From Ricinus communis (taxonomy: Eukaryota; Streptophyta; Magnoliopsida; Malpighiales; Euphorbiaceae), in NCBI RefSeq assembly GCF_019578655.1, contig NC_063259.1:27887277-27951276 (forward strand): a stretch of DNA of 64,000 bases, written 5' to 3'. Every line of letters begins with the position of its first letter. Within the stretch, counting starts at the first letter, position 1. Made by a program: the position numbers and the translations under genes. Of the stretch, positions 11,367-23,373 are shown in pieces. The notes beneath the pieces were generated by a model. That model made no database searches and was not told the DNA's origin. It saw only the letters and a program-made list of their open reading frames with translations.

Positions 11367-14354
11367 TTTTTGTCCCTTCCCTCCTCCTTTCAGTAATACA
11401 CTGCTAGGATCACATCTCTTCCCTACAAGGTATTGGTGAGATTTCTATGACAAGAAGTGTGTTATTATGGTGCTTTCTCCTTTCAACTTTTTCTTGAGTG
11501 AGGAAGAAGGAATGAGCTTTTGCTTTTGTTTCAAGTGTTATCTTCTTTCACGGAGCTGTCAGCTTGTTACCTAATTGCTATTGTTACCGTTTTACAAATC
11601 AATGCTGCCCATATATATCACTTATGAATATATTAGTGAAAGGGTTGGTCTTCCAATCATTTTTCTGAGGATAGTGACTTGGGTCTTGATACTTGTAGGA
11701 CGTTGGTTCGTTGACACATTGTTGTCAATTTGTCCTTTGTAGGCCCGTTTGGTGCATTTGAGTGAAGCTGGAGCAGGCTAATGTGTAGTTGCAGGGTTGC
11801 TGTCAATCAATCTTGTTTTCATCAAAACACATTTGTTATTCTAATTGTGTTGGCTGGTAGACATAGATGTCTAATTCAATTTATAAGTAAAATGTTTTTT
11901 TGGCTAACTGGCCAAGAATAACCTAGTCATGGGACGGGAACCGCTAGGCACATAACTCATTAAATATGAGGATGATAGAACAGCCCCATTTAAGTGGGTC
12001 GCAAATCTGGCTACCTAGAGGTCGCACTGAAGTGATGCCACCCAAGTGAGGCTTAGAATGTGAACCCACCGTGTGCTGCTGATGTGGGTAGAAAAAAATG
12101 ATACCATTTGGTTAGAAATATACAGTGTAATTCTCTTGAAGTGATCAGGCAACCGGTGCTTTTCCAACGGACTCCTTCAGAAGCGACTTGAAGTGATGCC
12201 CTATCCCCTTCTTTCTCCATGATTGGACAAAGTAGGTCTCTCAGAATTATCCAAGCTACTTAGTAATAGATTGTTATGCTCCCAGCTCGCTTAAACCTGA
12301 AACTGACAGATGAGATCTTGTAACTCAGTGGAGCAACTATAATGTGATTGTGCATAAACTGTAAAGGTTTGAGTTCAACTCACCTGCCTGTGTTTTTCCA
12401 TTAATTTGTTCTTCTTCAAAAGGTTGGTTGGTGTATTCTATACAGTGAAGGAGAATATTGAAACTCCCTTCTGCAATGGCTCCATAAACGTGTTAAACAT
12501 GAAACATTGAATCACGGGAAGTTCTCTCTTTGCAAACATCACCCTACTAGTACGAAAAATATGACACTTGCGGCCGGATGATATGTTATTGTTGAAGTGA
12601 GGAAGCAAGAGAAAAGAAAAACTAAATGTTCTTCATAAGCAGTAGGAACATAAACACATACAAGACAGCTCACATTTGAATAATTCCAAGTGCTAGCATG
12701 TTAGCTTCTCTAAGTGAGAAAACGACTGCCCCAACTACTAAGAGGTAGCTTTTTACCAAACATTGGGCTACCAATGGTTTAACATGTTAGTTTAAGAGGA
12801 AGGTTTTTCCAAAGCTTAGCAAAATCAACTGCTACAACTTTGAGAGGTAGCCTTTTCCATATAACATATTAGTTTCCAAAAACAAGAAGTTAGTATCTCT
12901 AACATCACTCATGGAGACAAAGGTCTGATTTTTACCAAACATTACATTTGCAGAGGATCTGAGCACTTAGGAGAGCTAAAGTTGAAAGTTGAAATGGTAT
13001 AACCCACAGAGGAGTTGGGGTTAACTGAAATAGATGACAGAGTATGGCAGCTATTTCTTCTCTTAGCCTAGATGAAACTTTCCCATTCAGTTTAAAACAA
13101 TCATATGACGAGGAAAGAGGCATATGTTAAACTAATGTCAACTTGCTCATTGTATACTTTTTTTCCTGCAGTTTTGTCTCTATGCGAGTCTTACCCTGGA
13201 GGAATCTCCCCAAGGCATAATCTTCTATTGCTCTACTTTTCTTCTGCAGCACAGTCTAAAATAAAATATCCTTGATGAAGAGTGACAACAATTACTGTGA
13301 TATTTTTTTCTTCTTTTATGATGCAATGTTATTACTCGCCTCTGCTTGGCAGGAATATTCTCACATTGCAGGTTAATCATTTTTCCTTTTGGATTATTTG
13401 GTTCTGACTTAATTAAAACTTGTAACCAAACAGCCACAAGGATGAACTTTAGGCATTCTTTTACGTCCACAAAGGGGTCCAAGCCGTCTTCCAACCGGCA
13501 TGACTTTAACCAAGTTCCCCTGCAATCAAGGTTGGCATTCGAAATAAAGCACTTAGAAATTAATCACCGCCAATTGAGAAAAAAGGTCTAGCTAGTTTTT
13601 TAATCTTAAAATAAGATAGTCGCTTTCAGGTTCATAATTTTAAAGTCCATAGACTGATGTTTCATCCCAATTGAATATATTTTTCGACGCTTGCTTGTTA
13701 CTTGGAAGATCCATTTAAAAATTGCAGCTCCTTTCATGAGATGATACAAGTCAGGATGTAAGCCAAACCAATGGTATAACCAAGGTTTATTCCACATACT
13801 CAACTCAACTAATGATCAGATTACATGGTACTGATCTTTCAATAATATACCATGGTTAGAATAACAAATTCAAAGAATAGTTCAGGGTTCCCAGGTTTAC
13901 AACAGTGACGTTGTCACTGTTGGCGTGCCTTTTTTAATTAATACTCTCTATTCAGATCCAACCCTGAAACAAGAAATCTTTTGTGCAGTTTGGCCAGGTC
14001 TTCCCTTCACATTTGCCTCCATTTCTTCCTCCAAATTTCCCATTTCTTAATCTTCCTAGTGGTCAACTTTCATTCTTTAATACACACCTTCACATATTAA
14101 TTCTATTATAAGAGGGTTTCACAAGCTTAGCTTGTGGTTATTCCCCTCTCCAAACCCAAACCCCAACATCGGCCCATTTTATCATTTCTGCTGTGCATTA
14201 ATTGTTTGCTAAGTTTCTTGTTATGGTCGTATAGACTTGAAGCTGATTTCGCAGCAAGACAGGTCTAGAGTTCTGTGGAGACATCCTCTAAATTTTCCTC
14301 CAAGATTTTGTGTATCAAAGTCTGTTCACCTCTTTGGGGTAAAGAGCAGCTATC
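11367..14354. other. Intergenic region with decayed repeats
   Basis: No gene can be supported. A tRNA-like A-box/B-box pair near 12313-12380 suggests an old SINE. A short open frame at 13225-13494 (-) ends in low-complexity basic sequence and has no recognisable domain. The right end (from about 14100) probably holds the promoter and leader of the sulfurase-like gene. Confidence 0.6.
12305..12400 (+). repeat. Possible tRNA-derived SINE remnant
   Basis: A-box-like TAACTCAGTGG is followed about 45 bp later by B-box-like GGTTTGAGTTC, with a pyrimidine-rich stretch after it. Order and spacing match an internal Pol III promoter, but neither box is perfect, no folded tRNA is present and element ends cannot be set. 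Confidence 0.3.
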
Positions 14355-15628
14355 ATGGGAACAAACACGGAAGAAGAGATTGTATCACGTGCAGGATCAA
14401 AGGTAATTTAACTTCAATTCAGTGACATGTTTTGGTTCATCATATTTTAGACCCTGATTGAAATATTGACACAAAAAATATTAGGCCACGATGGAAAGTC
14501 AACACAAAAAATCCCTTTTTGCATCTATAACCAAACCGTCAGTAGAAAATGGCAGACCAAGCAGCATGGTCGTAAAGGTACACTTTTAAACTCTGTAGCC
14601 ATATCTGATATGTTTTACAAGGTTTTCATACGTATAGGAATCTAACTGAACCTGCGATTTTTTCTTTTCACTAAATTTGGGACTAACAGAAGGCACATAC
14701 TGTAATTCCTGCACATATTATAGCAGAAGCCATATCAACAATCCGCGGTCTTGATCTCAGATGGTCAGGTCCAATAACACCAACAGAAAGGCAATATGTT
14801 GAACAGTATGTGTTAGCAAAGTATCCTCAATATGCAGGTCTTGTTGTTGGAGAAAAGTTAGATCTTTCTACTCTTTGTATCAATGAAGAGGCTTCAGAGG
14901 CTACACCTGATGATAAAAGAAAATCACCTAGAAATACTTACAGAGAGGCCTCATCACCCTCCCTTGGAAGTCATCTCCCTGATTTGGACAGAACCCAGTT
15001 AGAGCCATCAAGGCTGCTTGATATTCTCACCAAGAAATCCTCATTTCCAGGGAGTTTCGTCTCAATACCTGAAATTCAAGCTCAAAACAGGGTCTTGAAG
15101 CACTGTGGATTACCTGCTGATGAGTATCTTGTGCTCTTCACTCCTAACTACAAAGACGCGATGATGTTAGTAGGCGAAAGCTACCCTTTCTTCAGAGGAA
15201 ATTTCTATATGAGCATTATTGCAGAAAAGTTGGATTACATACGGGAATTTGCCACTTACAAAGAATCAAAAGTGATCTTGGCACCAGAGACTTGGTTGGA
15301 TTTGAGGATCAAAGGATCACAGCTTAGCCAGTATTTTAGAAGGAAGTGCAAGCACAGCCCAAAAGGCCTGTTCTCTTATCCAGCTGATGTGAATGGGACT
15401 CGTTACTCAATGCATTGGGTATCAGAAGCTCATCGGAACTCATGGCATGTCCTTCTAGATGCAACTGCACTTGTCGTGGGGACGGACAGAATGAGCCTTG
15501 CACTGCATAGGCCCGACTTTGTGCTGTGCAGTCCTGACAATATACCGGCTAATCCTTCAAACATCACTTGTCTTCTTGTTAGGAAGAAATCTTTTGATAC
15601 TTCAACAGCTTCATCTTTAGTTCAATGA
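14355..15628 (+). CDS. Molybdenum-cofactor-sulfurase-like protein (PLP-transferase fold, shortened)
   Basis: Exons 14355-14402, 14485-14577 and 14690-15628 give 359 residues. The start is the first ATG in the only frame that stays open across both junctions. The C-terminal two thirds resemble plant proteins annotated as Mo-cofactor-sulfurase-like (NifS-type aminotransferase fold): LFTPNYKDAMMLVGESYPFF corresponds to the cofactor-phosphate region, then come KGLFSYPADVNGTRYSM, NSWHVLLDATALV and LHRPDFVLCSPDN. Relatives are much longer and carry a conserved Cys/Gly-rich N-terminal block that is absent here. Where active members have a lysine after Ser-Phe-Tyr for Schiff-base formation with PLP, this protein reads SPDN. 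It is therefore probably not a working PLP enzyme. Function is unknown. The gene converges on ALS. Family placement is by recognition, not alignment. Confidence 0.72.
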
Positions 15629-16556
15629 GTACGATGAGCTCATCCATATGTGAATACTTAATGTGTAGAATTGTTTAGCAACGGCTACACATCCACTTAG
15701 AAGGATCTTTTTCTTCTTTTTTTCCCCCAAAAATATCAGTGATTGAATTTGGTTTATTGTAACCTCATGCTGAATAATCTTTCCATGGATGGATTTTGAT
15801 GAAATACAATCCTGTTGCAATATCTCAATAAGATTACTGCAATTGCAGCTGATTTCCTTCCCAGTCGGAAACTCATTCTGAGACATCAAGAAACACTGGT
15901 ATATTCAAAAACCTGGACCAGCAAAAACCCAGTTTCCCTATCTACCATTGATGGCAGAAGGTTAACCTCCTTGCTACACGTTTTGAACTTACAAGACTTA
16001 CTGAAGAAGTTGTAGTGACCTATTCTTATGTCTGTACGCCACTACTCCTAAATGAATTTAGGCTGAGCGTATAGTATATTGCTTGCACAGCCATAAAATG
16101 CTTTCTTCATGCCACAGACAAGCATAAGCACATGCCAAACCAAATATATTGGTATTAGACGTTTAGGACATATTGGTATTAGACGTTTAGGACATATTCC
16201 ATAGTCTTCATCAGTCAGTAGCAACGGGAACTAGAGAGGCTCGCATGCATCTAACAACAGCAGAAATTTAGCCGCTCAACGAAAACAAAGGCAAGAAGGG
16301 CGATCCCAATTTGGCAGCACATTATTACCTAAAAGCAATTACAAGATTCAAAAAACCTGGAGGCTAGAAGTACAGAGACAAACTACTTAATCACATTAGT
16401 AAAGCTGAAAGAAAACATAGCCAATATATTAGATCTGTCCAAACAAAAAGCATCAAGACCTTAAAAAAACTAAGTAGAAACTAAAGACCTGCCATACCTT
16501 AGTAATAAGCATGGAATTACACATAACATACATATATGCTAGACAGCTAGGAAATA
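15629..16556. other. 3' intergenic region between convergent genes
   Basis: It holds the 3' untranslated ends of the sulfurase-like gene (+) and acetolactate synthase (-). Apart from a short perfect tandem duplication at 16146-16193 nothing stands out. Confidence 0.7.
16146..16193. repeat. Perfect 24-bp tandem duplication
   Basis: Two identical 24-bp copies that begin ATATTGGTATTAG and end TTTAGGAC lie back to back, with the first bases of a third copy after them. It sits about 360 bp beyond the ALS stop codon and may be in the 3' transcript end. Confidence 0.95.
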
Positions 16557-18539
16557 TCAATACTGTGTTCTCCCATCACCCTCAGTTATCACATCTTTAA
16601 AAGCACCGCCACTTGGAATCATGGGCAGAACGTGTTCTTGATGGGGAACAATGACATCTAATAAGTAAGGACCGGGTGTATCCAACATTTCTTGAATTGC
16701 TGCTCTAAGATCCTCTTTCCTTGTCACACGAGCAGCAGGTATTCCACAAGCTTCTGCAAACTTCAACATATTGGGGAAAATCTCAGACTCATTTGATGGA
16801 TCCCCCAAATATGTATGAGCTCTGTTAGCCTTGTAGAAACGATCCTCCCATTGCACCACCATTCCTAAATGTTGATTATTCAATAGCAATATTTTGATGG
16901 GGAGATTCTCAACTCGGATAGTCGCCAACTCTTGGACATTCATGATAAAACTTCCATCACCATCAATATCCACAACAACTGCGCCAGGATTAGCAACAGC
17001 AGCTCCAATAGCAGCAGGTAATCCAAAACCCATAGCTCCTAATCCTCCTGATGTCAACCATTGCCGTGGCCTCTTGTACTTGTAAAATTGAGCAGCCCAC
17101 ATCTGATGCTGCCCAACCCCAGTACTAATAATGGCATTCCCATTGGTCAATTCATCAAGAACTTGAATAGCATACTGAGGAGGAATTGCATCTCCAAAAG
17201 TCTTAAAACTCAATGGATACTTAACTTTCTGTTCATTCAACTCCTCTCTCCAGGCCTTAAAGTCAAGCTTACTCTTGGCACCTTTACTCTCCAAAATCTT
17301 GTTCATCCCTTGTAATGCCAACTTAACATCACCACAAACAGACACATGAGGCTGCTTGTTCTTCCCAATCTCAGCAGAATCAATATCAATATGAACAATC
17401 TTTGCTCTACTAGCAAAAGCCTCAAGCTTTCCTGTGACACGATCATCAAACCTCACACCAAAAGCAAGCAATAAATCACTCTTATCAACTGAATAATTTG
17501 CATAAACAGTTCCATGCATACCAAGCATTTGTAAAGACAACTCATCCCCAACTGGAAACGCACCAAGACCCATTAAAGTACTAGCCACTGGAATTCCAGT
17601 CAACTCAACAAACCTCCTCAACTCCTCACTAGAATTCAAACACCCACCTCCCACATACAAAACCGGTTTCTTAGACTCGGAAATTAATCTAACAATCTGC
17701 TCTAAATGCGAATCATTTGGCACTTTAGGCAATCTAGACATATAACCAGGCAATTTGATAGGTGTATTCCAATTAGGAACAGCTAATTGTTGTTGAATAT
17801 CTTTAGGCACGTCAATTAAAACAGGACCAGGACGACCTGAAGTAGCTAAAAAGAAAGCTTCTTGAACAATTCGAGGAATGTCATCAACATCAAGAACCAG
17901 ATAATTATGCTTAGTAATTGACCTAGTTACCTCAACAATAGGAGTTTCTTGAAAAGCATCGGTACCAATCATTCTACGAGGAACTTGACCAGTGATAGCC
18001 ACAATGGGGACACTATCAAGGAGAGCGTCAGCTAAACCGCTGACGAGATTGGTGGCGCCGGGGCCGGAGGTGGCGATGCAGACACCGGGTTTTCCGGAAG
18101 AACGGGCATAACCTTCGGCAGCAAAGACTCCACCTTGTTCGTGTCGTGGAAGAACATTACGGATAATTGGCGAGCGTGTTAGAGCTTGGTGGATCTCCAA
18201 GGAGGCCCCACCAGGATATGCGAACACGTCGGTTACACCTTGGCGCTCAAGTGCTTCGACAAGGATGTCAGAGCCTTTTCGTGGTTCATCAGGGGCAAAA
18301 CGGGGATTTGGAGAAGGTTGGGGAACTGGGGCTGTGGTGGCGGGGATTGTAGTTGCGGGTTTTGAGATTGCATTTGTGATGTGGAGGGAACGGTGGGCTG
18401 TGGATTTTTGTGGGTTTAGGGAGAATGGGAGTGTAAATCTGGAAATGGAAATTGGTGATCTGGAAGTGGAGGTGGAGGAGGAGGGTGCAGCGGAGGGTTT
18501 TGGAATAGAGGTGGCGGTGGCTGCAGAGGTAGCCGCCAT
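16557..18539 (-). CDS. ALS: Acetolactate synthase catalytic subunit, chloroplast precursor
   Basis: An intronless frame of 660 residues, the usual length and structure for plant ALS (AHAS, EC 2.2.1.6). It condenses two pyruvates to acetolactate, or pyruvate plus 2-ketobutyrate, at the first common step of valine, leucine and isoleucine synthesis in plastids. Residues 1-85 are Ser/Thr/Ala/Pro-rich, a chloroplast transit peptide. Then follow the TPP-binding N domain with YPGGAS and catalytic E134 (RHEQGG), the central FAD-associated domain, and the C-terminal TPP/Mg domain with GDGSFIMN (GDGS...N motif). Residues known to change in herbicide-resistant plants are all of the sensitive type: A112, P187, A195, D366, W564 and S643 (Arabidopsis A122, P197, A205, D376, W574, S653). 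The gene is complete and looks functional. Confidence 0.97.
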   Translation of the reverse strand: MAATSAATATSIPKPSAAPSSSTSTSRSPISISRFTLPFSLNPQKSTAHRSLHITNAISKPATTIPATTAPVPQPSPNPRFAPDEPRKGSDILVEALERQGVTDVFAYPGGASLEIHQALTRSPIIRNVLPRHEQGGVFAAEGYARSSGKPGVCIATSGPGATNLVSGLADALLDSVPIVAITGQVPRRMIGTDAFQETPIVEVTRSITKHNYLVLDVDDIPRIVQEAFFLATSGRPGPVLIDVPKDIQQQLAVPNWNTPIKLPGYMSRLPKVPNDSHLEQIVRLISESKKPVLYVGGGCLNSSEELRRFVELTGIPVASTLMGLGAFPVGDELSLQMLGMHGTVYANYSVDKSDLLLAFGVRFDDRVTGKLEAFASRAKIVHIDIDSAEIGKNKQPHVSVCGDVKLALQGMNKILESKGAKSKLDFKAWREELNEQKVKYPLSFKTFGDAIPPQYAIQVLDELTNGNAIISTGVGQHQMWAAQFYKYKRPRQWLTSGGLGAMGFGLPAAIGAAVANPGAVVVDIDGDGSFIMNVQELATIRVENLPIKILLLNNQHLGMVVQWEDRFYKANRAHTYLGDPSNESEIFPNMLKFAEACGIPAARVTRKEDLRAAIQEMLDTPGPYLLDVIVPHQEHVLPMIPSGGAFKDVITEGDGRTQY

Positions 18540-18622
18540 CGTGGTTTGAGCTATGGAAACTGGAAAACAGTTGATTTACAGATTGTGGCGGAGGAGGGAG
18601 TGAAAAGAGTGGCTTGGAATTC

Positions 18623-18630
18623 TTTAAATA
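18623..18630 (-). promoter_or_regulatory. TATA-like element upstream of ALS
   Basis: TATTTAAA on the minus strand lies 84 bp upstream of the ALS start codon, a distance that fits a short leader. It is assigned by position and sequence only. Confidence 0.4.
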
Positions 18631-19099
18631 TGAAGGACCTGGCTGGAATGACTTATTTGTCCTCTTTGTACGCAGTTTCTATTTTGGGTTAGGAATGTAA
18701 AATCACAGAAGGATTATGGCAAATATTAGTTTTTATTTTTTATTTTCTTCTATATTAGGGCTGAATATTAACATAGAGATTACATTATTGAAAATAATAC
18801 ATAAAAAGAATTTATGGTAATTTCTAACATAAGTAAAACCTATGAAGTAGTTCTGTGTTTATCCCTGGCCTGTTTTTTGAGTCGAGTGTTTTGTATTTTC
18901 TCTCACATGTGTATTGTCAATTGCATTAAGGACAAACAATGCCACGTGGGAGTGAGATCATAAGATAAATACGTGTAGATGGTTAGACCAGTACCACCTA
19001 CGACACACAAAAAAGAAAAAACAGCCAAATCTATACTTCATTACAATTGAACTCAAACAGAAACAAGAGAACATCGATGGTTAACTAATCTAAGAACGC

Positions 19100-19432
19100 C
19101 AGGGGCTTTGTGTCTTAAGGAGGTGCTTAGTTGGCTAAAGGATCAAGCTTGGAGCAACCTCATCGTGCAAATGGATGCTAAAGTAATTATGAAGATTTTT
19201 CTGAATTTGGAAGTATAATTCAGGATTGTTTATTTTTAGTTAATATGGTGCACAATTGTTCTGTCACTTTCGTTAAGCGACAAACCAACGAGGTTGCTCT
19301 GGTTCAAGTCCTCCTTCTTGGCTTGAGGCTCCTTTGTTTGTCAGAGACCTCTTGATGTTACTGCTTCTTCTTCTTCTTCTTCTTCTTAATGAAGTTTCTT
19401 TAATCCTAAAAAAAAAAAAAAAAAAAAAAAGA
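19100..19432 (+). mobile_element. 5'-truncated LINE, RNase H end with poly(A)
   Basis: Broken frames on the plus strand read CLKEVLSWLKDQAWSNLIV, then a second piece NCSVTFVKRQTNEVA. These match the C-terminal RNase H region typical of plant L1-type LINE ORF2. The fragment ends in a CTT microsatellite, AATGAAG..TTTAATCCT and a run of about 20 A (to about 19430), as expected of a target-primed insertion. It has stop codons and frameshifts and is dead. The left end is not defined. Confidence 0.7.
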
Positions 19433-19755
19433 GATGGTGACAAAGTTAGATATGGGATATTCATATGACAAGGCTTCAGGCAGCGAGCTTCTGGAAAGAT
19501 ATGCGGGGAATGGACTTCCCCAACAAATTGCTATTTCCCTTTTGATACTTGTAAAAAAAGCTTTCACGATGCTCATGATTTCTGCAATGGTTGCATATTT
19601 TCTTTGTATTGCGAATTGTGATTCGGCTAGGCTAGGCGGTGCGATTAAGCTCTTCAGTCTGTCAAAGATGGGATTTACTGGATGTAAGATATTATGGTGG
19701 AGAACTGGTCCTCCTTGCTAGAAGGGATTGACTTTTTTTATAAGAACAAGTGATC

Positions 19756-20720
19756 TTTTTTTTTTTTTTTGCTTTTTGAACAATTAAATTGGTATTTCAT
19801 TTCTATCCTCCTGCGAGATTACAACAAAGATCCTTAGGAGGAGTAGAAATCCAAGATAAGCAAAGAGTTTTGGATAGTGTGGCGGCTGCTACCAATCAAC
19901 ATTCTACTAGGAAATAAATTTTATAACAACTGAAACAAAATCAATGAGAAGAGACTTAACAGTATTCACAATAGCCACAATCTCAACAAAACAGGGCTCG
20001 AGGCTACAACAAGCATTGACCAGAATTTGACACTCGGACTAAAAAAATATATGGAAGTGCACCAATTCTCCTGGTCAGTCGAACATGTTAAGCAAAGCTT
20101 GAGCTTCTGCTAGAAGGGTACTAGAAGCCTTTGCAATCCCAGCCTCTCCATCCACCAAGATTCTTTCCAATTGCCAAAAATTATAATATTCCTACATCCT
20201 TAGATCCTTGCTTCCATATTGCATCAGAATTAAACTTGTGAACTGCTGCTTCCAGAGGAGACCATCTGCCATCAGGCCTTTGAGGGTGAACTACGTTTGA
20301 AGAAGACTTTTGGCATCTGTGGCCTTTAAGAAGTCTTTTTATGTATTTCGTAGCTCTATGTACAGTATTTAAAGGGATTAGGAATGATGTAATTGGCATT
20401 ACGAGCCTTCCAAATCCCACAAGATAAAAAGAGCAATCACAGAAAATAACAGGACATGCAAGAAGAAATGCCTCTAAGGTTGGGATGGATACCTAGAGGG
20501 GATGCAAAACCATGCTGCCCTAGTATGGTTACAAAAGAACAGGAGATGTTCAAGAGATTCCACTTCAAGTTCACGCAGAGTGCAGATAGGACTGTCTACC
20601 AGATAGGGCAGAAAGACCAAAGATCAAGTAGGAATTCCATTTCTGATGCACTTCCGTAGGAAAACCTTTAGTTTAAGATGGAAAACACCATTCCAAAATG
20701 TCTTTTCAACTGAAGCTTCT
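19756..20720 (-). mobile_element. 5'-truncated LINE, zf-RVT and RNase H remnants
   Basis: Read on the minus strand, about 20500-20580 gives VESLEHLLFFCNHTRAAWF, the zinc-binding region found at the end of LINE reverse transcriptases. About 20180-20270 gives RWSPLEAAVHKFNSDAIWK, the start of the LINE RNase H domain, and about 20040-20130 gives further RNase H-like sequence. The 3' end is a run of 15 T on the plus strand (19756-19770), the poly(A) tail of a minus-strand insertion. Stop codons between the parts show it is inactive. The right boundary is approximate. Confidence 0.75.
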
Positions 20721-23087
20721 GCTAGTATTAGAAGGGCCAGGGTCTGAAAGTCATCAGTCATTGTGGACATCAGCATCACAATGCTAATGTTAATAATTCA
20801 TTAGTGTCCCCTAATTTTCTCATTTATCAAGTTAAATTTTGATGCAGTTAGCAGCAAGGATCAGAGATAGGTGTAGTAGCCAGAAAGTGGGATGGCTATA
20901 GGAATCGCAAATAGGAAGGACAAGTCACTCTTGAACGCGGTGCCAGAATTATTAGTGAAGCAATCACCAGTATACGACCTTTAGCTGCTTCAGTTTGTGT
21001 TACCCAGGACACCATTCACTCACCTATCAAAATTGTCTGTTTTATATTGTTTCGCTCATGTATGCCCATAGTTTGGCAAAAGTAGCCTTGTTAGTGAGCC
21101 GATTTTGCTTAGATCCTCTAGCCTGATGAGTGGCTACTTCACATTCTGTAAAACATGTTTTGGTTATGCAATGCATGGTATGTACCTTTTGGAGAAAAAG
21201 AAAAGATTACGTAAGGCTACGAAGTATTATGCCTTCTAAGAGATTACGTAATGTATGCATTCACATGCAATGGTCCTTCAAGTAGAAATATTAATGAATT
21301 TACAAATTTATCCAGGTTCTTACTCGCACATGGTCCTTTTTCCTTGGAATATTATCTGAAATGTAAGGCTACGAAGTCAGGGTTGATCCTTTTCCCTTCA
21401 ATTCATCTGAGGTGTCAGGTCACAGAAGGTTTCTCCTGAGATTTTATGTTTTAATCATATTTATCACTTCCACGTGAACACAACAAAGAAGTCAGCAAGC
21501 AAATTGCAAGAAATTGGTATTTTGAATAAGGGAATAACGGCCTCTTAAGAAAGTAAAAGCCCATAATAGAATAGTACTAAAACGGTAACAAGGGGTAAGG
21601 ATCAAGGATTATGAATATAGACATTCAAGGGACATATGTTAGTATACATTTAGCAACTTTTATCTACCCAAAAGGAAAAGAACCCCATTGACTCTTCAAG
21701 ATCCAAATATATCTTTATATGGCAGCATCGCAATGTTGGAAGGGGAAAAAGAAGAAAGTCAGAGTCACTGAGTCAACCATCAAAACCAAGAGAAAAAAGC
21801 TGAACCAAAATCCTCAATTTAATTCATAATTTCCTGTTTTACTCAAGTATTGCATACATATCAAAAAAGGAACCTAAAACAGAGCTAAATGCTAAGCATT
21901 CCTCTTTAAAGACAAGCTCTTTGAACAACTTTCATCCTGTAGAATTGTTGATAATCCCGGAAGCTGCAAAAGTACATATAAATAAATCAGTATCTATGCT
22001 AATTCAACTAATGGCAACAAAGGTACCAAGAAGGTCTACATTCATTAACAAGCAGCTTAAAACGAAAAGGTTGAAGAATGAACATCAAAAGCACGTGTTT
22101 ATTCTAATTCAAACTTAAATAGAAACAAACTTCAAATTTACATTGGAGACGAAGAAAAAAATACCTGACAGTTAAACTATTACATAGGGCTTTAATGGTC
22201 GAATTCATGCCATATAAGCTGATGGACTCAAAACTAAACTGTGATAAAATTTATGTGACACATTCTCTAATAAGAAATATACAGACATAACACTTCAATT
22301 ACTTTTTGTCATCTCCTTTGGGTTATAATTGGAGTCTCTTTGCCTAAGTGAGTCATGCCTATTATTGTATGATTCTTTTTTCATTTTTCTGTGGGTTCCT
22401 GTTGGTATCAAAACATATATGCACACTGCATGAGCACAGCTGCATCTAATGCTTGCATGAATAATTATATTTCACAATTCCATTCATCCAATTTTCATGA
22501 TTTGTTTAATACTAGTCAAATACCATAATGATAGCCAGACAAACACCCCATCATACAGTAATACAAATAGCTGCTATCAGGCTTTACACCTATACGTGCC
22601 AAATATTCCAATCTGCAAATGTATCCATAAACTGTACAAATTCAATTAAGAATGGAGAGTACAGAAGCAGCAGCTCTCACTTAACACATCGTAATATATT
22701 TAAATTGAGAATTTAGAATCCATGACTAGTGAGATCGTAGATTTTAAATTCCACCATTTGGATTGAATATAAAATACCTGAAAAGATAGGGTAATCTTTG
22801 AGTAAATAATATTTTACCAATCCATGTTGAACTTTCTCACTTAAAATTTAAAACTAAGCTGTCTTCGTGTTGTTAAGAAATGAAACAAAGAGCCAAACAG
22901 CAGATATTAGATCAACACTATCCAAAAAATGATTCAAACTATATATCCGCTTAATTTAGAGTTATACACAAACAGAATCACCCGGCAAAAGCTGTTATAA
23001 ATCCAAAAAGCAATCACACAATTCAACCCTGCACTTGTCCAATTGGCAAACAACAACAGATAGCCTAGAAAATTCATAGCATTACCT

Positions 23088-23373
23088 TCAACCAGAACCG
23101 ACGATGATGTTGTTGATCGGGATAAAGATCAGCTTCACGAAGAATCCGACGAATCCCATCACCACGAAACCGATTGCAGTACGGAACGCGACCTTCGTGA
23201 ATTCTGAAAAGCGAGAAGCAATCAAAATTTCAAAAACCAAACAAAAACAGATCCAAGGGAATTTGATAGAGATGGTTACCTTTGCGATCGGGTTTGTGGC
23301 ACCTCTTAACGAGGCGGACACTGTCCTTGGCGAAATCTCTGAGAGGATCAAACACGTTATCTAAGGCATCCAT
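23088..23373 (-). CDS. SEC61G: Protein transport protein SEC61 subunit gamma
   Basis: Two exons on the minus strand, 23373-23280 and 23203-23088, encode 69 residues, the standard size for plant SEC61 gamma. The protein begins [20 protein letters not shown], an amphipathic cytosolic helix. After the junction comes a single membrane segment ([20 protein letters not shown]) and the short lumenal end [11 protein letters not shown]61 gamma (SecE homologue) clamps the Sec61 alpha channel in the endoplasmic reticulum membrane for co-translational secretion. The 76-bp intron splits the codon for Glu32 (G|AA). Immediately after the stop is AAG|GTAATG on the minus strand, which could be the donor of a 3' untranslated intron. 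Confidence 0.96.

Larger units (their letters stand above)
18540..23087. other. Intergenic region with LINE remnants
   Basis: The first 100 bp are the ALS leader and core promoter. Two truncated LINE copies occupy 19100-20720 and are listed separately. From 20720 to 23087 I see no coding frame; the rightmost part may belong to the 3' transcript of SEC61 gamma. Confidence 0.6.

Noticed and set aside
13225..13494. Minus-strand frame that looked faintly like an OVATE-type DPF..D start
   Set aside because: The match is a handful of residues, the initiator is not ATG, and the rest is basic low-complexity sequence.
18265..18549. Long plus-strand frames opposite ALS
   Set aside because: They are antisense shadows of the ALS transit-peptide region and have no independent support.
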